Assembly: GCF_001625215.2 (NCBI RefSeq)
Contig: NC_030388.2
Span: 25,966,558 to 26,030,557, forward strand
Length of the DNA: 64,000 bases
Reading direction: 5' to 3'
Origin: Daucus carota subsp. sativus
Lineage: Eukaryota > Streptophyta > Magnoliopsida > Apiales > Apiaceae
Each line of letters opens with the position of its first letter. Position 1 is the first letter of the stretch. The notes under the pieces were generated by a model. The model was given only the letters and a program-made list of their open reading frames with translations, was not told where the DNA came from and made no database searches. A program made the translations under genes and the position numbers. Shown in pieces: positions 34,486 to 47,000 of this stretch.

Positions 34486-36024
34486 CTCCCTCCGTCCCCC
34501 TCATTTGTTTACATTGGGGGCTCGGCACGCATTCTAATGCTCTCGTAAAACGTAGTTCGATAAATTATTTTGAACTTTTTTTCTTCTGAATAAAAATTTG
34601 ATGTTTAAATTTTTATACAAAATAGAAATTTTTTAAAAATAAGTTATAGAACTATGTTTTATATGCGCCTTAAAATGCGTGTCGAGCTGTTAGGTATCAG
34701 CCCATTACAAGGTAACATGGACTTTGGTGATCCAAAATATATAAGGATAATAATTGTATGTTTAGACAATTATTAAAAGATATGTCTTGGTCACAAAGAT
34801 AGAAGACCTAGTTGGAAATTTTAGTTGGAAATCAGAATTGGATTAGGACTATGTGTAGCTGTTTTAGAATTAGATTCTGATTTGTCTAGTTTGAGATGGC
34901 TATATATACATAGTCATATTGTGTTTGATAGGTGTGCTCAAGATGTAGACTTAGGTATCGCTTGCGGGCGGAAACCTGAGTAGTAGGCTTGAGTATCCAA
35001 GTTGGTTTGACTGTATTATTGATAACGGTTTTTATTAATAATACAAGTTGGGACGTGGGTTTTCCGCGTCAAATATATTGTTTTGTGTGTGATTTGCATT
35101 AGAAGATTGAATCTCGTGTTTATCCCTAACAAGTGGTATCAAGAGCCCAGGTTAGGATCGTGATTGATGGGGTTGAGGATAAATTCGGGATTCAATCGAG
35201 AATGTAGAGTATGGTGAATTTTGTTAGCAGGAAGAGACAAAGTTATGTGCGGTTTGACGGTTGACTTGCACCGTGGATCAATCATGATGGACTCAATATG
35301 GAAGAAGATTGGATGGTTCTTCTAGAGGCCGGAGGATTGTGAAAGCAAGGATCGGGTGACTCATGGATGGAAGAGCACTCGGGGTTGATGCACGTGATTT
35401 TGTAGATGGATAAAATTTGGAAGAACGAGACATGGAGATTCTTGTTCGAGGGGAGGCATTGGCGGATGGAGGTCGATGTCTTGATCGTGATTGTTGATTG
35501 TATTGGGCTGAAGGGGAGGATTGTTAGGTATCAGCCCATTACAAGGTAACATGGACTTTGGTGATCCAAAATATATAAGGATAATAATTGTATGTTTAGA
35601 CAATTATTATAAGATATGTCTTGGTCACAAAGATAGAAGACCTAGTTGGAATTGGATTCTGATTTTAGTTGGAAATCAGAATTGGATTAGGACTATATGT
35701 AGCTGTTTTAGAATGAGATTCTGATTTGTCTAGTTTGAGATGGCTATATATACATAGTCATATTGTGTTTGATAGGTGTGCTCAAGATGTAGACTTAGGT
35801 ATCGCTTGCGGGCGGAAACCTGAGTAGTAGGCTTGAGTATCCAAGTTGGTTTGACTGTATTATTGATAACGGTTTTGATTAATAATACAAGTTGGGACGT
35901 GGGTTTTCCGCGTCAAATATATTGTTGTGTGTGTGCTTTGTATTAGAAGATTGAATCTCGTATTTTTACTCCTAACATCGAGCAGTGTGAAAAAATTGTA
36001 AACAAATGATAGGGACAGGGAGAG
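34486..36024. mobile_element. Stowaway-type MITE split by a TRIM
   Basis: The left part 34486-34687 begins CTCCCTCCGTCCCCCTCATT after TA. The right part 35978-36024 ends AACAAATGATAGGGACAGGG-AGAG before TA. Removing the TRIM at 34688-35977 and one target copy rejoins the sequence GTGTCGAGCAG found in the sister MITE at 31673-31909. Confidence 0.85.
34688..35977 (+). mobile_element. TRIM-type miniature LTR retrotransposon (1290 bp)
   Basis: Two direct repeats, 34688-35131 (444 bp) and 35522-35977 (456 bp), start TGTTAGGTATCAGCCC and end CCTAACA. They differ by a small indel of about 12 bp and a few substitutions. A primer-binding site TGGTATCAAGAGC (from 35134) matches the initiator-tRNA-Met type, and a polypurine tract AAGGGGAGGA (35511-35520) precedes the second repeat. 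The 6-bp target duplication TCGAGC is perfect (34682-34687 and 35978-35983). The 390-bp interior has no gag or pol, so it must move with help from another element. Confidence 0.92.
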
Positions 36025-36026
36025 TA

Positions 36027-36990
36027 GTATAAAATGAACTAACCATACATTATCAACTACATATTTCTGAGAAAATAATCTGAGAACACGAATCAAATGA
36101 TCCCGAAGTGTTTTTAAGCTGAACTGGACTTCCGATTTCAAATGGTTAGAATACGCAAGTTTTAGGTCGATTTTGATTTCAGTTCGGTTCTTATGCTGGC
36201 CCCTGAATGAGTTGGATTACAGACTGGAAAATTGTTGAAAGTTCACTCCAAATACGAAGGCACGGGCCACAGTGTTGTCCCAACTCCCGATATAGAAAGT
36301 AAAATTGTTTTGGCAACTTTGGTTTAGCTTAAAATAGAAGAGCTTGCTATGTGAAATGGGCTTTTATGCTTTATGGGTTGAATTTAAAACTGGGCTGTAA
36401 CGAGATTTGCCTAAATATCTAGACCAAATATAAGAGATGCTAATAATTGTGGCTCTTCTTTTCATTCATTAATTTAACAACGATATATAGTCAGATAATG
36501 ATTTCGAATGATAGATGATGAGAAAAGAATTGATAATCTCAAGAATGCTTTCGCAACTTTTTATTTTCTTTTCTAATCACAAAGTTTTTAATAATTCAAC
36601 ATAATTATCCAAATCAAAAGATTTGGCCACAAAAGGCACAAGTTATTGACCAGAAATGAGTAGTCACTTGTTAATTCATCTGCATATTGCTTTACTAACT
36701 TTTAACATAGTAGTTAGAATATTGGTGGCAAAAAGAAGAAAAGATTGTCAATAACACAGACAAAAAAGCAACCTCTCCATGTTCATGACAAGCAATCTAC
36801 ATATAAACATGTCAATGAATATACAGTATTGGATTTATGTAAACCTGAGCTTTTTACATAAGTTATTATATATAATTAATTTATTTGTTAGATAATGTAA
36901 TGCCGAATAGAGATACCACTAGCTCTATATTTTACTTTTTTATTATAATGAAATGCTTATCAAAGCATAATTGGGTTACATAAATTTGGA
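36027..36990. other. Gene-free AT-rich stretch
   Basis: I see no gene, array or clear element in this stretch. Confidence 0.4.
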
Positions 36991-36995
36991 ACAAA

Positions 36996-37235
36996 ATACT
37001 AGTGTGTTTGGCCACGGCTTAAAAGCCGGCTTCTGGATTTATAAGTTAGAAGCACTTATTTCGTACTGTTTGTGTAATAAGTCAATAAGCACTTATAAAA
37101 ATCTGAGAATGCTAACTTCTGTTTCTTTCCAAAACACTTTAATCACTTATAAGTCTTAATTTGTTTTAACTTTTATTTTACTTCTTTACTTTAAACTAAA
37201 AGAACTTATTTTAAATTAAGCCAAACGACACATTA
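36996..37235. mobile_element. Tourist-like MITE, copy 1
   Basis: TGTGTTTGGCCACGGCTTAA at the left, AAATTAAGCCAAACGACACA at the right, with inner motifs GGATTTATAAGTTAGAAGCA and CACTTATAAGTCTTAA. It is the inverted-orientation relative of the copies at 37993 and 57640. Confidence 0.7.
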
Positions 37236-37992
37236 ATTTAATCTAAAGATTGAGTAACAAGTCACATACAGATACAAAAAGTATATGGGAGCAGTTGAAG
37301 TGTGTAGACTTATATTCTTACACGAAAGTGACACCAAACACATACTTCCATGCAAAGGTAGCGAAAGTTGGTGCAAATTTATCTGGCATTTGTTCTATTC
37401 TCTATTTTCTTTCTTTTGGACTGCTAATTCTTCTAACCTTCTCTACTAAACTTACATTAGTTCTTTATGTATATTGTCTGTGTTACAACTGTATCCTTGA
37501 TCCCATGTTTAGGTAAATGAAGTGAACTGAACACGAATAAAATCTGAATTTGGCCGGTGAGACTCGTTTAGTTCAATTTGATATGTAATAAACTCTAGGT
37601 TGAATATGAAAAATGTGCTCCGTAAACGAGTTTGAGCAGTGTAAACTAAACTAAATGATAGAAATATCAAATATGACCAGATAGCATAGGATATGTCAAA
37701 GCAGTTTGAAATATTCTGCCGCGTGTTTGAATAATTTTTGGAATAAATATGTTTGGTTTTAAAATTTTGTATTATTAGTCGTCATAGATTATTTACATAA
37801 TTATATATTATATTTAATTATTAAATAAAGAAGACAATACTTGAAATAAAAAATATTTTATAAATGATTTTATATGACATTAGTGACATGATATTAAAAG
37901 TGATTGTTAACCCAGACAGTCTTTTTTTTTTTTTTATATATATTTATAATCAACAAAAATATGATTTCTTATACTTTTAGAGATATAATTTA

Positions 37993-38240
37993 GGGGCCGT
38001 TTGGGTGAGCTTAAAATAAGTGCTTTTTGCTTAAAATAAATAAGTGGAGTAGAAGTTAGAAGCAAGATAAGACTTATAAGTGATTAAAGTGTTTGAGAAA
38101 TAAGTAGAAGCCTTGAAACAAAAGCTAGCATTCTTAGCTTTTTATAAGTACTTCTTGACTTATTACACAAATGGTACGAATAAGTGCTTCTAACTTATAA
38201 TCCAGAAGCTGAACTTAAAAGTCGCAAACAAACACCCACA
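37993..38240. mobile_element. Tourist-like MITE, copy 2
   Basis: Starts GGGGCCGTTTGGGTGAGCTT after TTA and ends near AGTCGCAAACAAACACCC. The interior (AAGTGATTAAAGTGTTTGAG, GACTTATTACACAAATGGTA) is shared with copy 3. The right duplication is unclear. Confidence 0.7.
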
Positions 38241-38751
38241 TAATATTTTAATTCACGCACAAACTTAGGAGTAACTTTCAAACAGACACTCAATTTATTC
38301 GGAAGGAGTTGAACACTGTGTAAGATGGGATAAAAATATTTTAGGTGTACAATATGAGATAAATTAATCAATAGTATAATTTCTCGATGGATAAGCACAC
38401 GATGATCAGAGGTATACCAGTTGTAACATGAAAAAAAATGGTAATCAAATCAATAATCATCTGATTTTCGCATAATAATTGACATTCTGCGTATGTCTTT
38501 ACTCATTAGTCAAATGCAAGGCAACAACTCCCACTCAGTTTTATGTATAATGCAGAGACGAGAAAGAGTTTCGATACATCCGATTTTAAGTATAGCTATA
38601 ATACTCATCGTGTATGTTGTATAATATTTTCATTTTTGACATACACTTTTAACTGTTTTGAAAAATAAATCAATATGTTATTCTTTAGAATTATTTTAAT
38701 ATTATCAAATTTTTAATTCATCAATTATTTTATTATCCGCTCGACCATTTA

Positions 38752-39141
38752 GAGCATCTCCAACCTTACAAAACCTTTAGGTAAAAAACGAGTTGGCATA
38801 CCTTATATAAAAAATATAGCCAATCTGTTGAAAAAAGCACACTCCAACCACATGAAACTGTTATCTATAATTTTAGCCAACCTCCCATGGATGGCTATAT
38901 TTGTCGAACCTCTACAGGTAAGAAATCTGTAGGAAGATTACACATCATTTATTACCATATTAAACTGATTTATTCTATTTTAACAAACTAAAATATTAAT
39001 AACATACTATTTTTAAATTATAGCCAACCAATATAGCCAATACCGTCGAAACAAAATGTCTTACAGGTTCAGCAAATTTTACATAATGTCTTACGGGTCC
39101 AATTTAACCAACGATTATAACCAACGCCGTTGGAGATGCTC
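38752..39141. mobile_element. PIF/Harbinger-type MITE (390 bp), family copy 2
   Basis: The ends are GAGCATCTCCAACC and CGTTGGAGATGCTC with TTA on both sides (38749-38751, 39142-39144). It is the same family as 33142-33536 but in opposite orientation, 5.2 kb away. Confidence 0.87.
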
Positions 39142-39443
39142 TTAAATATGTGTGTTAAAAATCAAAATCTCAGATTAAAAAAACAAAAAGAGTATATTGA
39201 GCTTGGACGAGTATGAGCTCTAACTTATGGACTTATAAATCTTAAGTAACTTGTTCATACGATAAAAAAATTATAAATGTTTATTTTTAGTCACGAATCA
39301 AATTGTACTTTATTTTTAAAAGAAAGTATTATCGTAAAAACTGAGAAAAAATTCCTTAAAATTGTTTATACAAATAATGTCAAGTATATCTCGCAGCGAC
39401 TGACTGAACGACAAATCGCGTTGAACGAAAACTGATTTCGTTA

Positions 39444-40505
39444 GAGCATCTCCAACGCTAACATTGAAAACTGTTAGCTAAATGATGCTTAGCTAAAATT
39501 TTATTGAACCTGTGATTTTTGCTCCAATGGGGTTAGCTATAGCTATCAGCTATATTTAAAATATTATATTTTTACTTTTTTTGAATATATAATTAAAATA
39601 CATTTAAATAAATTTGCTATGCATGAAAATCAATGTTGCATTGTATAAAACTATAACAAAATTATAACATTTTTATATTTATGTCAATATGTTAAAATAA
39701 ACATTATAAAATAAAAAAATAATTATAACACTTAATAATATTACATAACATCATAACTTTATAAATTAAAAATATAAATAGTATATCTATATATAATATA
39801 ATGATACACATATACATAATTTGTATATTATAATATTATGTAACTTAAACTTACTTGAAATATGTCAAGTTATATACTGATTATTAGAATTTTTAAATGT
39901 AGGTAACAATAAAATCATATTTTTACACTTTTATTAAATAACATTTTTATTTATAAATTAAAAATTTAAATAATACATCTATACATATAGTAATTATGAA
40001 CATATATAAATAATTTTTATATTATATATTTAAACTATAATTTAGATATTTTAAATTAAATATTGAAAAAAGATTCAAGTTAGTATGTTATATATTATAA
40101 ATAAAAAATAATAAGATTTGGACTAAATAAAATAATATATGTGTGTGTGTGTGTGTGTGTATTCAATATAAGTAAAAATATACAAGTTAAATATATATAT
40201 TTTAGCTATATATATTCAATATTTTAAATTATATATTTAAAAAGTGATTTAAGATATTATATTATATGTTATAAATAAAAATAAGAATTAAAAGAAGGCT
40301 TGGTTTAGACTACTGAGAAGATGTTTTGCAAGTTAAAGGTGACGTGGATTGTTTTAGATGATGGCAGGAGGATCAACAAATGTGACGTCCCCTTTTTTCG
40401 GTAGGTAAAATTATACCTAACAGGAGCCTGCGTTGGAGTAGTCATTTTATAAGACAGTGACACGTAGATATTATAGCTAACAGTTGTATAGGGTCGGAGA
40501 TGCTC
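39444..40505. mobile_element. PIF/Harbinger-type element (1062 bp), larger relative
   Basis: The ends are GAGCATCTCCAACGCTAAC and GGTCGGAGATGCTC with TTA on both sides (39441-39443, 40506-40508). The interior is very AT-rich with a (TG)n run at 40140-40160. No transposase frame is seen. Confidence 0.8.
40138..40161. repeat. (TG)n microsatellite
   Basis: This is an uninterrupted TG dinucleotide run of about 11 units. Confidence 0.9.
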
Positions 40506-40890
40506 TTAGCATATACTAAAACAAGCAACGATCTTTGGCAATTGTCTACCATATTTCCTTATTGATAGCTTTTGACTTTGAAATACGTGTTCGCACAATT
40601 TATATTCTCCCACCAAATTGTTACAATATGCAAATTTCAACCCTTTTAAAGTAATATATGTGCACATATCATAAAGTAGTTCAAATCATTTTCCCCCTCC
40701 ATAACTTCCTCTCCTTCACGGCAACAACTCGCATATTGTGCATGTTCCTCCTGTGAAGTTTAATACAAAACACATTCTCAATGCTTTCCCCTCACCACAA
40801 GATTTAACCATAGATTAATAGGTATAAAACTAATTTCACAAAATTATTATATTACTTTTCATTCATTTCTCATATCATATTATCATTCTT

Positions 40891-40965
40891 GTCCTGAGGT
40901 TAAGTAACCATTTCATCAATACCGGTTTAAGAGCGGTGTCAGGTTCGAGTTCCTCGACCCCTATT
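40891..40965 (+). mobile_element. tRNA-derived SINE head (fragment)
   Basis: A B-box-like GGTTCGAGTTCC (40942-40953) lies about 40 bp after an A-box-like TGAGGTTAAGT. The stretch looks like a tRNA-derived Pol III promoter, but it does not fold as a convincing tRNA by eye. Confidence 0.4.
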
Positions 40966-41167
40966 TTTAATTTAAAAATATATTAATATATGTGTTTGTT
41001 ATTAATAATTTATCTTCGATCATGAAAGAGTGAAGAGTGTTGAAGAATACGATCATATTAGAACTTTTTATCTGACATCTTAAAATTTTAGATCAACTCG
41101 AGTTTTAGTCCAATTACAACCCGCTGAAATGGCATGCCAACTCACAGTCATGGACATGGCATATAGG

Positions 41168-41854
41168 TAGGGCTGTACATTCAATCCGCTCAACCGCATC
41201 AACCGCAACAACCACCCGCAACCGATCCGTGTATTATGGATAACCGCACAATGTGGGCGGTCGCGGATGAATTTTTTAATAACCATTAATTTGCGGTTTG
41301 GTTGCGGATTCATTTTTTTTAAAACCGCAAAAAACCAACCGCAACCGCCAACCGCACATTATATAAATTTAAATATTTTTATTATATATGTTTATATATT
41401 TACATATAGATATGTAAACTACAGAGTTTGTCTGTTTGAATATGGATGAAGACTTGGATGGTTGATGAAAATATGAAGTCTGGAAAGCTCTGCTTCAAGT
41501 TATATATTCCAAGATTAGTTTGCTTTTGTAACATGTAATCAGATTTGTGTATTAACTTTATGCAAGATTTTAAGTGATAACTTATATATTTTTGAGTTAA
41601 AGCCTCTAATTTATTTCATGCTCTGACTGGAAACTTATATCAGAGTATATGATATGATAGAACTTCTTTGTCTAACTATTTTAGCGGTTGAACCGCAACT
41701 CAAACCGCAACCAACCGCAATTATGTGGATGGATTTGGTTGATTTTTTTTAACCAACGGTTTGATCGCGGTTTGAGATTTTAGAAAACCGCAAGTTGCGG
41801 TTTGATTCGGTTATTACCCTCCAACCGAACCAATCCGAACCGCGTACAGGCCTA
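41168..41854. mobile_element. hAT-type non-autonomous element (687 bp)
   Basis: Starts TAGGGCTGTACATTC and ends GCGTACAGGCCTA. The 8-bp duplication CATATAGG is perfect (41160-41167 and 41855-41862). Subterminal zones are packed with AACCGCAACC / GGTTGCGGTT repeats. Its centre is AT-rich and non-coding. Confidence 0.88.
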
Positions 41855-42329
41855 CATATAGGTATGTTGTGCACACGTAACGCTTCAAAATGCAACTCTC
41901 CGAATAAACAAATATGAACAAGAATCTCTATACAAATAAAAATGAACAAGAAAAGACCAAAAAGAAAAGACGTAGAAAAAGAATGCCACTACTTTGTGGA
42001 TCTATCAATCAAATTTGTGATCCCAACACATCCTTTATCTCCCTTTGTTTTTCTTAATTTTTTCCAAATCTTTTTATTCAACACGGAAACACTCCCACAC
42101 GTTTCTCAAATTATTTGCATGTAATTTATGTACTCGCATTTCTTCAAATTTTTGTCTCCAATTTGAATTCTAACTCATTATTAGTTGACTTCGTTTTTTC
42201 AACTAATGGAATCCAGTGTTGTTGCATGAACTTAAAGTGTTCTTGATTATACTTCCCGCTGGAGGTTCGGGTTTGAGTTCGAGTTCATATCGGATATACT
42301 GTGTATAGAGTATATAGAAGCTGTGAGCA

Positions 42330-44036
42330 ATGGTGGTTGAGACGTGGCTACTGAAGATGACAAGCCAAGTAAGTGCAAATTTCAAGCATGCCCTTCTTGA
42401 ATCTTCAAAAAAATCAAATGCTAAAAAACAAGAAGTAAAAGAAAGTACTGGAATTCTCTGTTTTGAAGTTGCTAATTTGATGTCGAAAACTGTTTTACTC
42501 CACAAATCATTAGGTGATAAAGAGATTTCTAAGTTGAAGAGTGAGTTGTTGAATTGTCAAGGCATAAAGAACCTTATATCTTGTGATGAGGCTTTTATTT
42601 TTGAGCTTGCATTATGTGAAAAGATGGAGGAGTTGAATAGAGTAGCTGGGGTGGTTTCGAGATTAGGGAAAAAGTGTAATTTACCAGCTTTACAAGGGTT
42701 TGAGCATGTGTATGGGGATATAGTGAGTGGAGTTCTTGGAGTGAAGGATTTGGGTTTTTTGGTTAAAGATATGGAGGCAATGGTGAGGAAAATGGAGAGG
42801 TTTGTGAATTTAACAGGTGCCCTTTATGGCGAAATCGCGGTTTTGAGAGAATTGGAGATAACCACCAAGAAGTTTCAGCAGAGTCATCTTGAGGAGACAA
42901 GGAAGGCTTTTGAACAGAAATTGATGTGGCAGGAGCAAGATGTGAAGCATCTTAAGGATGTTTCACTTTGGAACCAGAGTTTTGATAAGGTTGTGGAGAT
43001 GTTGGCAAGAACAGTTTGCACCCTTTATGTGAGGATTTGTAATGTTTTAGGGTCAGAATCAGGGCAAAGAAATGATGGTTTACGTCAGTTGAAGGCGGAT
43101 TGTGGAGTGAAATTTGGTCGGATTGATGTGAAACTAGAGAATTCTGTCGTGATCAGGAGAGGCTTGAGGAAGAAGAATGGGGGTGATATGTCTGGATTGA
43201 CTGAGAGAAATAGGATGGAGAAGAGAAAATCAAATGTCAGGCCCAAGGTTGAGGAGCAACTGTTTCGAGCAGAACATTTAGATATTCTGTGCGGCATGGG
43301 TCGAGGAGGGCTATTCAAGGAGTGCCTAAATTTAGGTAGTCCTGGTACAAAGGTGGATGATGATAATGAGTGTAGTGGTCTTGAGGATAGAAGTGTCGCA
43401 GGTGGTGAGAAGAGGAATAATCTAAAACACTCAGGCGGCGTTGTTTCATCTCAAACAAGTAGTACTTTCAGTTTCAGTGAAGCTAATTGTTCCAGATCTA
43501 CCCTAAAAAGTAGTTTCATGGACTATGCTACTCCTAGCACCATTGGAGGCTCCGGATTAGCATTGCGTTATGCTAATGTAGTAATTGTCGTAGAGAAGTT
43601 ACTTATGTATCCTCATCTTGTTGGGGAGGAAGCAAGAGATGATTTATATTTTCTGTTACCAACCAACTTGAGAATGTCATTAAAGACTGGTCTCAAGTCT
43701 TTTAAAGAAGATTTTGCAATATATGATGCTTCTCTGGCTCATGACTGGAAGGAAAGGCTTGACCAAATACTGCAGTGGCTCGCTCCTCTAGCACATAACA
43801 TGATCAGGTGGCTAAATGAAAGAAATATTGAGCAGCAACAAGTTATTAAACGAACAAATGTTCTCCTGCTCCAGACTTTGTATTTTGCTGATAGGGTGAA
43901 GACGGAGGAGGCGTTATGTGAAGTTCTAATTGGTTTGAATTATATTTGTCACTACGAGCATCAACATGATGCATTACTGGATTGTTCCAGCAGTTTTGAT
44001 CTTGATGATTGTGTGGGGGACTGGCAGTTGCCATAG
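42330..44036 (+). CDS. DUF3475/DUF668 protein (PSK-simulator-related)
   Basis: This is an intronless frame of 568 residues beginning MVVETWLLKMTSQVS, a start seen in this family. The N-terminal DUF3475 (about 45-100: GILCFEVANLMSKTVLLHKS, then SLGDKEISKLKSE) and C-terminal DUF668 (about 407-492: ALRYANVVIVVEKLLMYPHL, TNLRMSLKTGLK) are in the usual order. They are joined by a helical, charged middle (LEETRKAFEQKLMWQEQDVK) and a Ser-rich linker. Related Arabidopsis proteins include PSI1-3, linked to phytosulfokine growth signalling. This shorter type lacks the myristoylation start of PSI, and its biochemical role is not settled. No membrane segment is seen. A PSI symbol would overstate the match, so none is given. 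Confidence 0.88.
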   Translation: MVVETWLLKMTSQVSANFKHALLESSKKSNAKKQEVKESTGILCFEVANLMSKTVLLHKSLGDKEISKLKSELLNCQGIKNLISCDEAFIFELALCEKMEELNRVAGVVSRLGKKCNLPALQGFEHVYGDIVSGVLGVKDLGFLVKDMEAMVRKMERFVNLTGALYGEIAVLRELEITTKKFQQSHLEETRKAFEQKLMWQEQDVKHLKDVSLWNQSFDKVVEMLARTVCTLYVRICNVLGSESGQRNDGLRQLKADCGVKFGRIDVKLENSVVIRRGLRKKNGGDMSGLTERNRMEKRKSNVRPKVEEQLFRAEHLDILCGMGRGGLFKECLNLGSPGTKVDDDNECSGLEDRSVAGGEKRNNLKHSGGVVSSQTSSTFSFSEANCSRSTLKSSFMDYATPSTIGGSGLALRYANVVIVVEKLLMYPHLVGEEARDDLYFLLPTNLRMSLKTGLKSFKEDFAIYDASLAHDWKERLDQILQWLAPLAHNMIRWLNERNIEQQQVIKRTNVLLLQTLYFADRVKTEEALCEVLIGLNYICHYEHQHDALLDCSSSFDLDDCVGDWQLP

Positions 44037-47000
44037 GGAGGTTCTCTATACATAAATGTTGGCTTCTTTGTCGGATTAAAATACAATGATTGCAGTCAGT
44101 TTGCTGATCTGAAAGCACTTCTACGATGAACTCTCTGACAGATAAACTTTAGCATAGTGTAAATATATTTTTCTCTTTGGACGAGTAGCGTACTTTAGTG
44201 TTTTGTCACTGAAGAACTCTGCTTCAGGAAATGGAGTTCATTGCATTCTTTGTGAAGTTATACAGTTTTAGTCTTTCAGAGTAACTAATTCAAAACTATG
44301 GATATATATTTTCTATCATTTTTGTACATTATATCTTTTTTCTTTTAAATTTGTCCCGTCTTTTTTGAAGACCTATATTAATGTTTTTTATGAACATTTG
44401 GAACATACTGATGGTAAGGACCAAAGTTACGTCCACCCTAATGGTCTGTCCAGTTTTAAGGGCCGAGGCCTGGGAATGGTCTGAGTTTAGAATCCGACAG
44501 ACTGCATGAGCTAGATTTCCTGTTTCAAGAAGCTCAGTGATCTGGAGATGATCAGGCAGAACTTCAAGAGTTCTCTTCTGTTATCTGATATCTAAAAAGG
44601 CTGGCAGAAATTTCTGTCACCTGAAGAGCATATGCAAGAAGCAAAATTCATATGAGTTTGTAAGTTTACTTTGCTATTTTGTCAGAGTTACAGCTTCGTC
44701 ACTCAACTTTAGATCAATATTAAACATGGTGAAGTAGTGCTGATTTATGTTTGTGAGCTCTATCACATAAACTTAAAACGACACACCTAAGTTATCCGAA
44801 CTAGTAAGGTGTACATTTGGAGAACTCCTGACTGAATCACAGGTATTCAGTCAATGTAGAAGTGTGATTCTTGAAATTGTAAGTTATGTGGATCATTTGG
44901 AGTATGACTCTCGCAAAGTTTCAGTTTAAACTTCCTCTTTGTTTGCAATGTTGGTTTTTCTTGCCTCTGGTATTTACTTAATTAATAGTTTAAGATGTAT
45001 ATATTCTTATTTTCATGTTGCCAGTTATGGCGGTTTCTATAGTCTGATACATCCATTTTTTGCCCAGTGCGTTATGCCACAGTGCTCCAGGGGTGTGGTT
45101 TGCTCTTGCCAGGGATATAGTATGTGATCCTTATACACTTGCGACGACACTGAATAACCATTTGCCCTGCAATCCCAACTTCTTTGTAGTATGCAAAAAG
45201 TGTTATTATGTTAAGAAGTAATACATCTTACTCTGATGCTCGACTTCTGTTTCACTTGCACTGAATGTTTCTTTTTCATCTGCAATTTTTTTCCCAGACA
45301 ATTAAAAACACTCACCCACCTGATCCTCATAAGTTTTACCTTGGACATTCCGGAGCGAGAGACATACTCTTAGCTGTCCCGTTTAACTTTGAAATGATCA
45401 AATTAGTCAATTATCTGCTGGCTTAACTTTTAAATTGTCAAATTAGCCAAAATTTGACTCAAACTTGCGTATATACCCCTCCATCCCAATTTAAATGAGT
45501 CAGTTGATTTTGGGAACACAATTTAAAATGCATTCACCATTGTACTCCTAGAGAGCATTATTCACAATTTAAACGAGTCCGTTGATTCTGGATATCTCGG
45601 TAAATGATGCGGAGGTCGTGATGGAATGGTCCATAACCATTATTACTCCTAGAGAGCATGCCCTGTGGTTGAATTCTCTGAGGAAGCGCTTAGGCGCTCA
45701 AGCTGTTACGTCCGTAAGTAACATTGAATTTCATTTTCCTTTTTGTTAATATCGTCTTTGTATATATTGACTTCATTTCATTTGTGTTTTCTTGTAGATC
45801 ATAGCTTATCTTCAGGCTGTCGTTCTAACCCTGAGGAAGTTGAGGACTGAGAAGACAGTCTAGAGAGGCAGTTGTCCCGTCAAGAGGGCAACTACAAAGT
45901 TTTGGTTAAATTCGGAAGGCGAGGTTGATTCTCAGGACTCAGGAGGAGACAGAGACCACCATTGGAACCTCCTTAACTATTTCTTCTTAGTATTTTTAAA
46001 TATTGCATTCGGTATGTGTGATATTTGCTTCTTTATATATTTCGTAATATTTTTGTGTGTTATCGGTTTAAATTATTATATTTTATTATGTTCTTTTTGA
46101 GTTATCTGTTTAAATTATTATATTTTATTATGTTCTTTTCGAGTTAATGTCAGAGTTGCTCGCTTTACTTTTCGATATTTTTTTGTTAAAATAAAACCAG
46201 TGATAGACAACTTGCGACGGATATTTATGATGAAAATTCAATTTCAAAATTTTTCTTTATTTTTTTTCCCTTCCGGACATATTGTTTAAATAGTTATCTT
46301 ACGACGGAAATTAAATCTCTGATTTTTCTTTAAATTTTTAATTTTTTCTCCGGACATATTGTTTGAATAACTATCTTTTAAACAGTTATCTTGCAACATT
46401 TTATGACAAAAACTTAATATGGGAATTCTCGTGACGGGTTTTTTACGAACTATGTTTGTGTATTTTATTTTAATTTTTTTTTCATAATAGTTTATTTTGG
46501 ATACTTAAACTTGCAAAGGAAAACATATGACAATTTGCTTCACGGAAGAAACTCATTTTATTTTATTTGTCGGTATTAAAATTTTAATACTAAAATATTA
46601 TATACGCGACGGAAACGATTCCACTAATATGCCATATGTTTGTGACTGAACATATGCTGATTTTAATATTCTGTCATACGTATTTCATAAAACCCAATTT
46701 TATTGTAATAAATATTAATTAATTTAGCTAAGTATTATATTCAAAATAATTTTTTGATATCTTGATAACGTTGGATTTGAGAAAATACTCTACAAATTTA
46801 TCATAAATCAAGAATCATCTATAATCTTTATTCATTTGAGGTTATTTTGTTTTGCATGCACTTTGTCATATACGGATTTGTGTATTGAGTACCGGAAAAT
46901 CTCTCATAATTCAAGAATGATCAATCATTTTTATTCATGTAAAATTATTTTATTTTTCAAGACACTTTGTCATAGACGAACCTGTGTATTGAGGAGAGGC

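Noticed and set aside
34688..35131. Cassandra-type TRIM carrying a 5S rRNA promoter
   Set aside because: I looked for 5S-like internal control regions in the LTR and did not recognise any, so only a general TRIM label is used.
40891..40965. A functional tRNA gene
   Set aside because: Only A- and B-box-like motifs are present; the acceptor and anticodon stems do not pair convincingly by eye.
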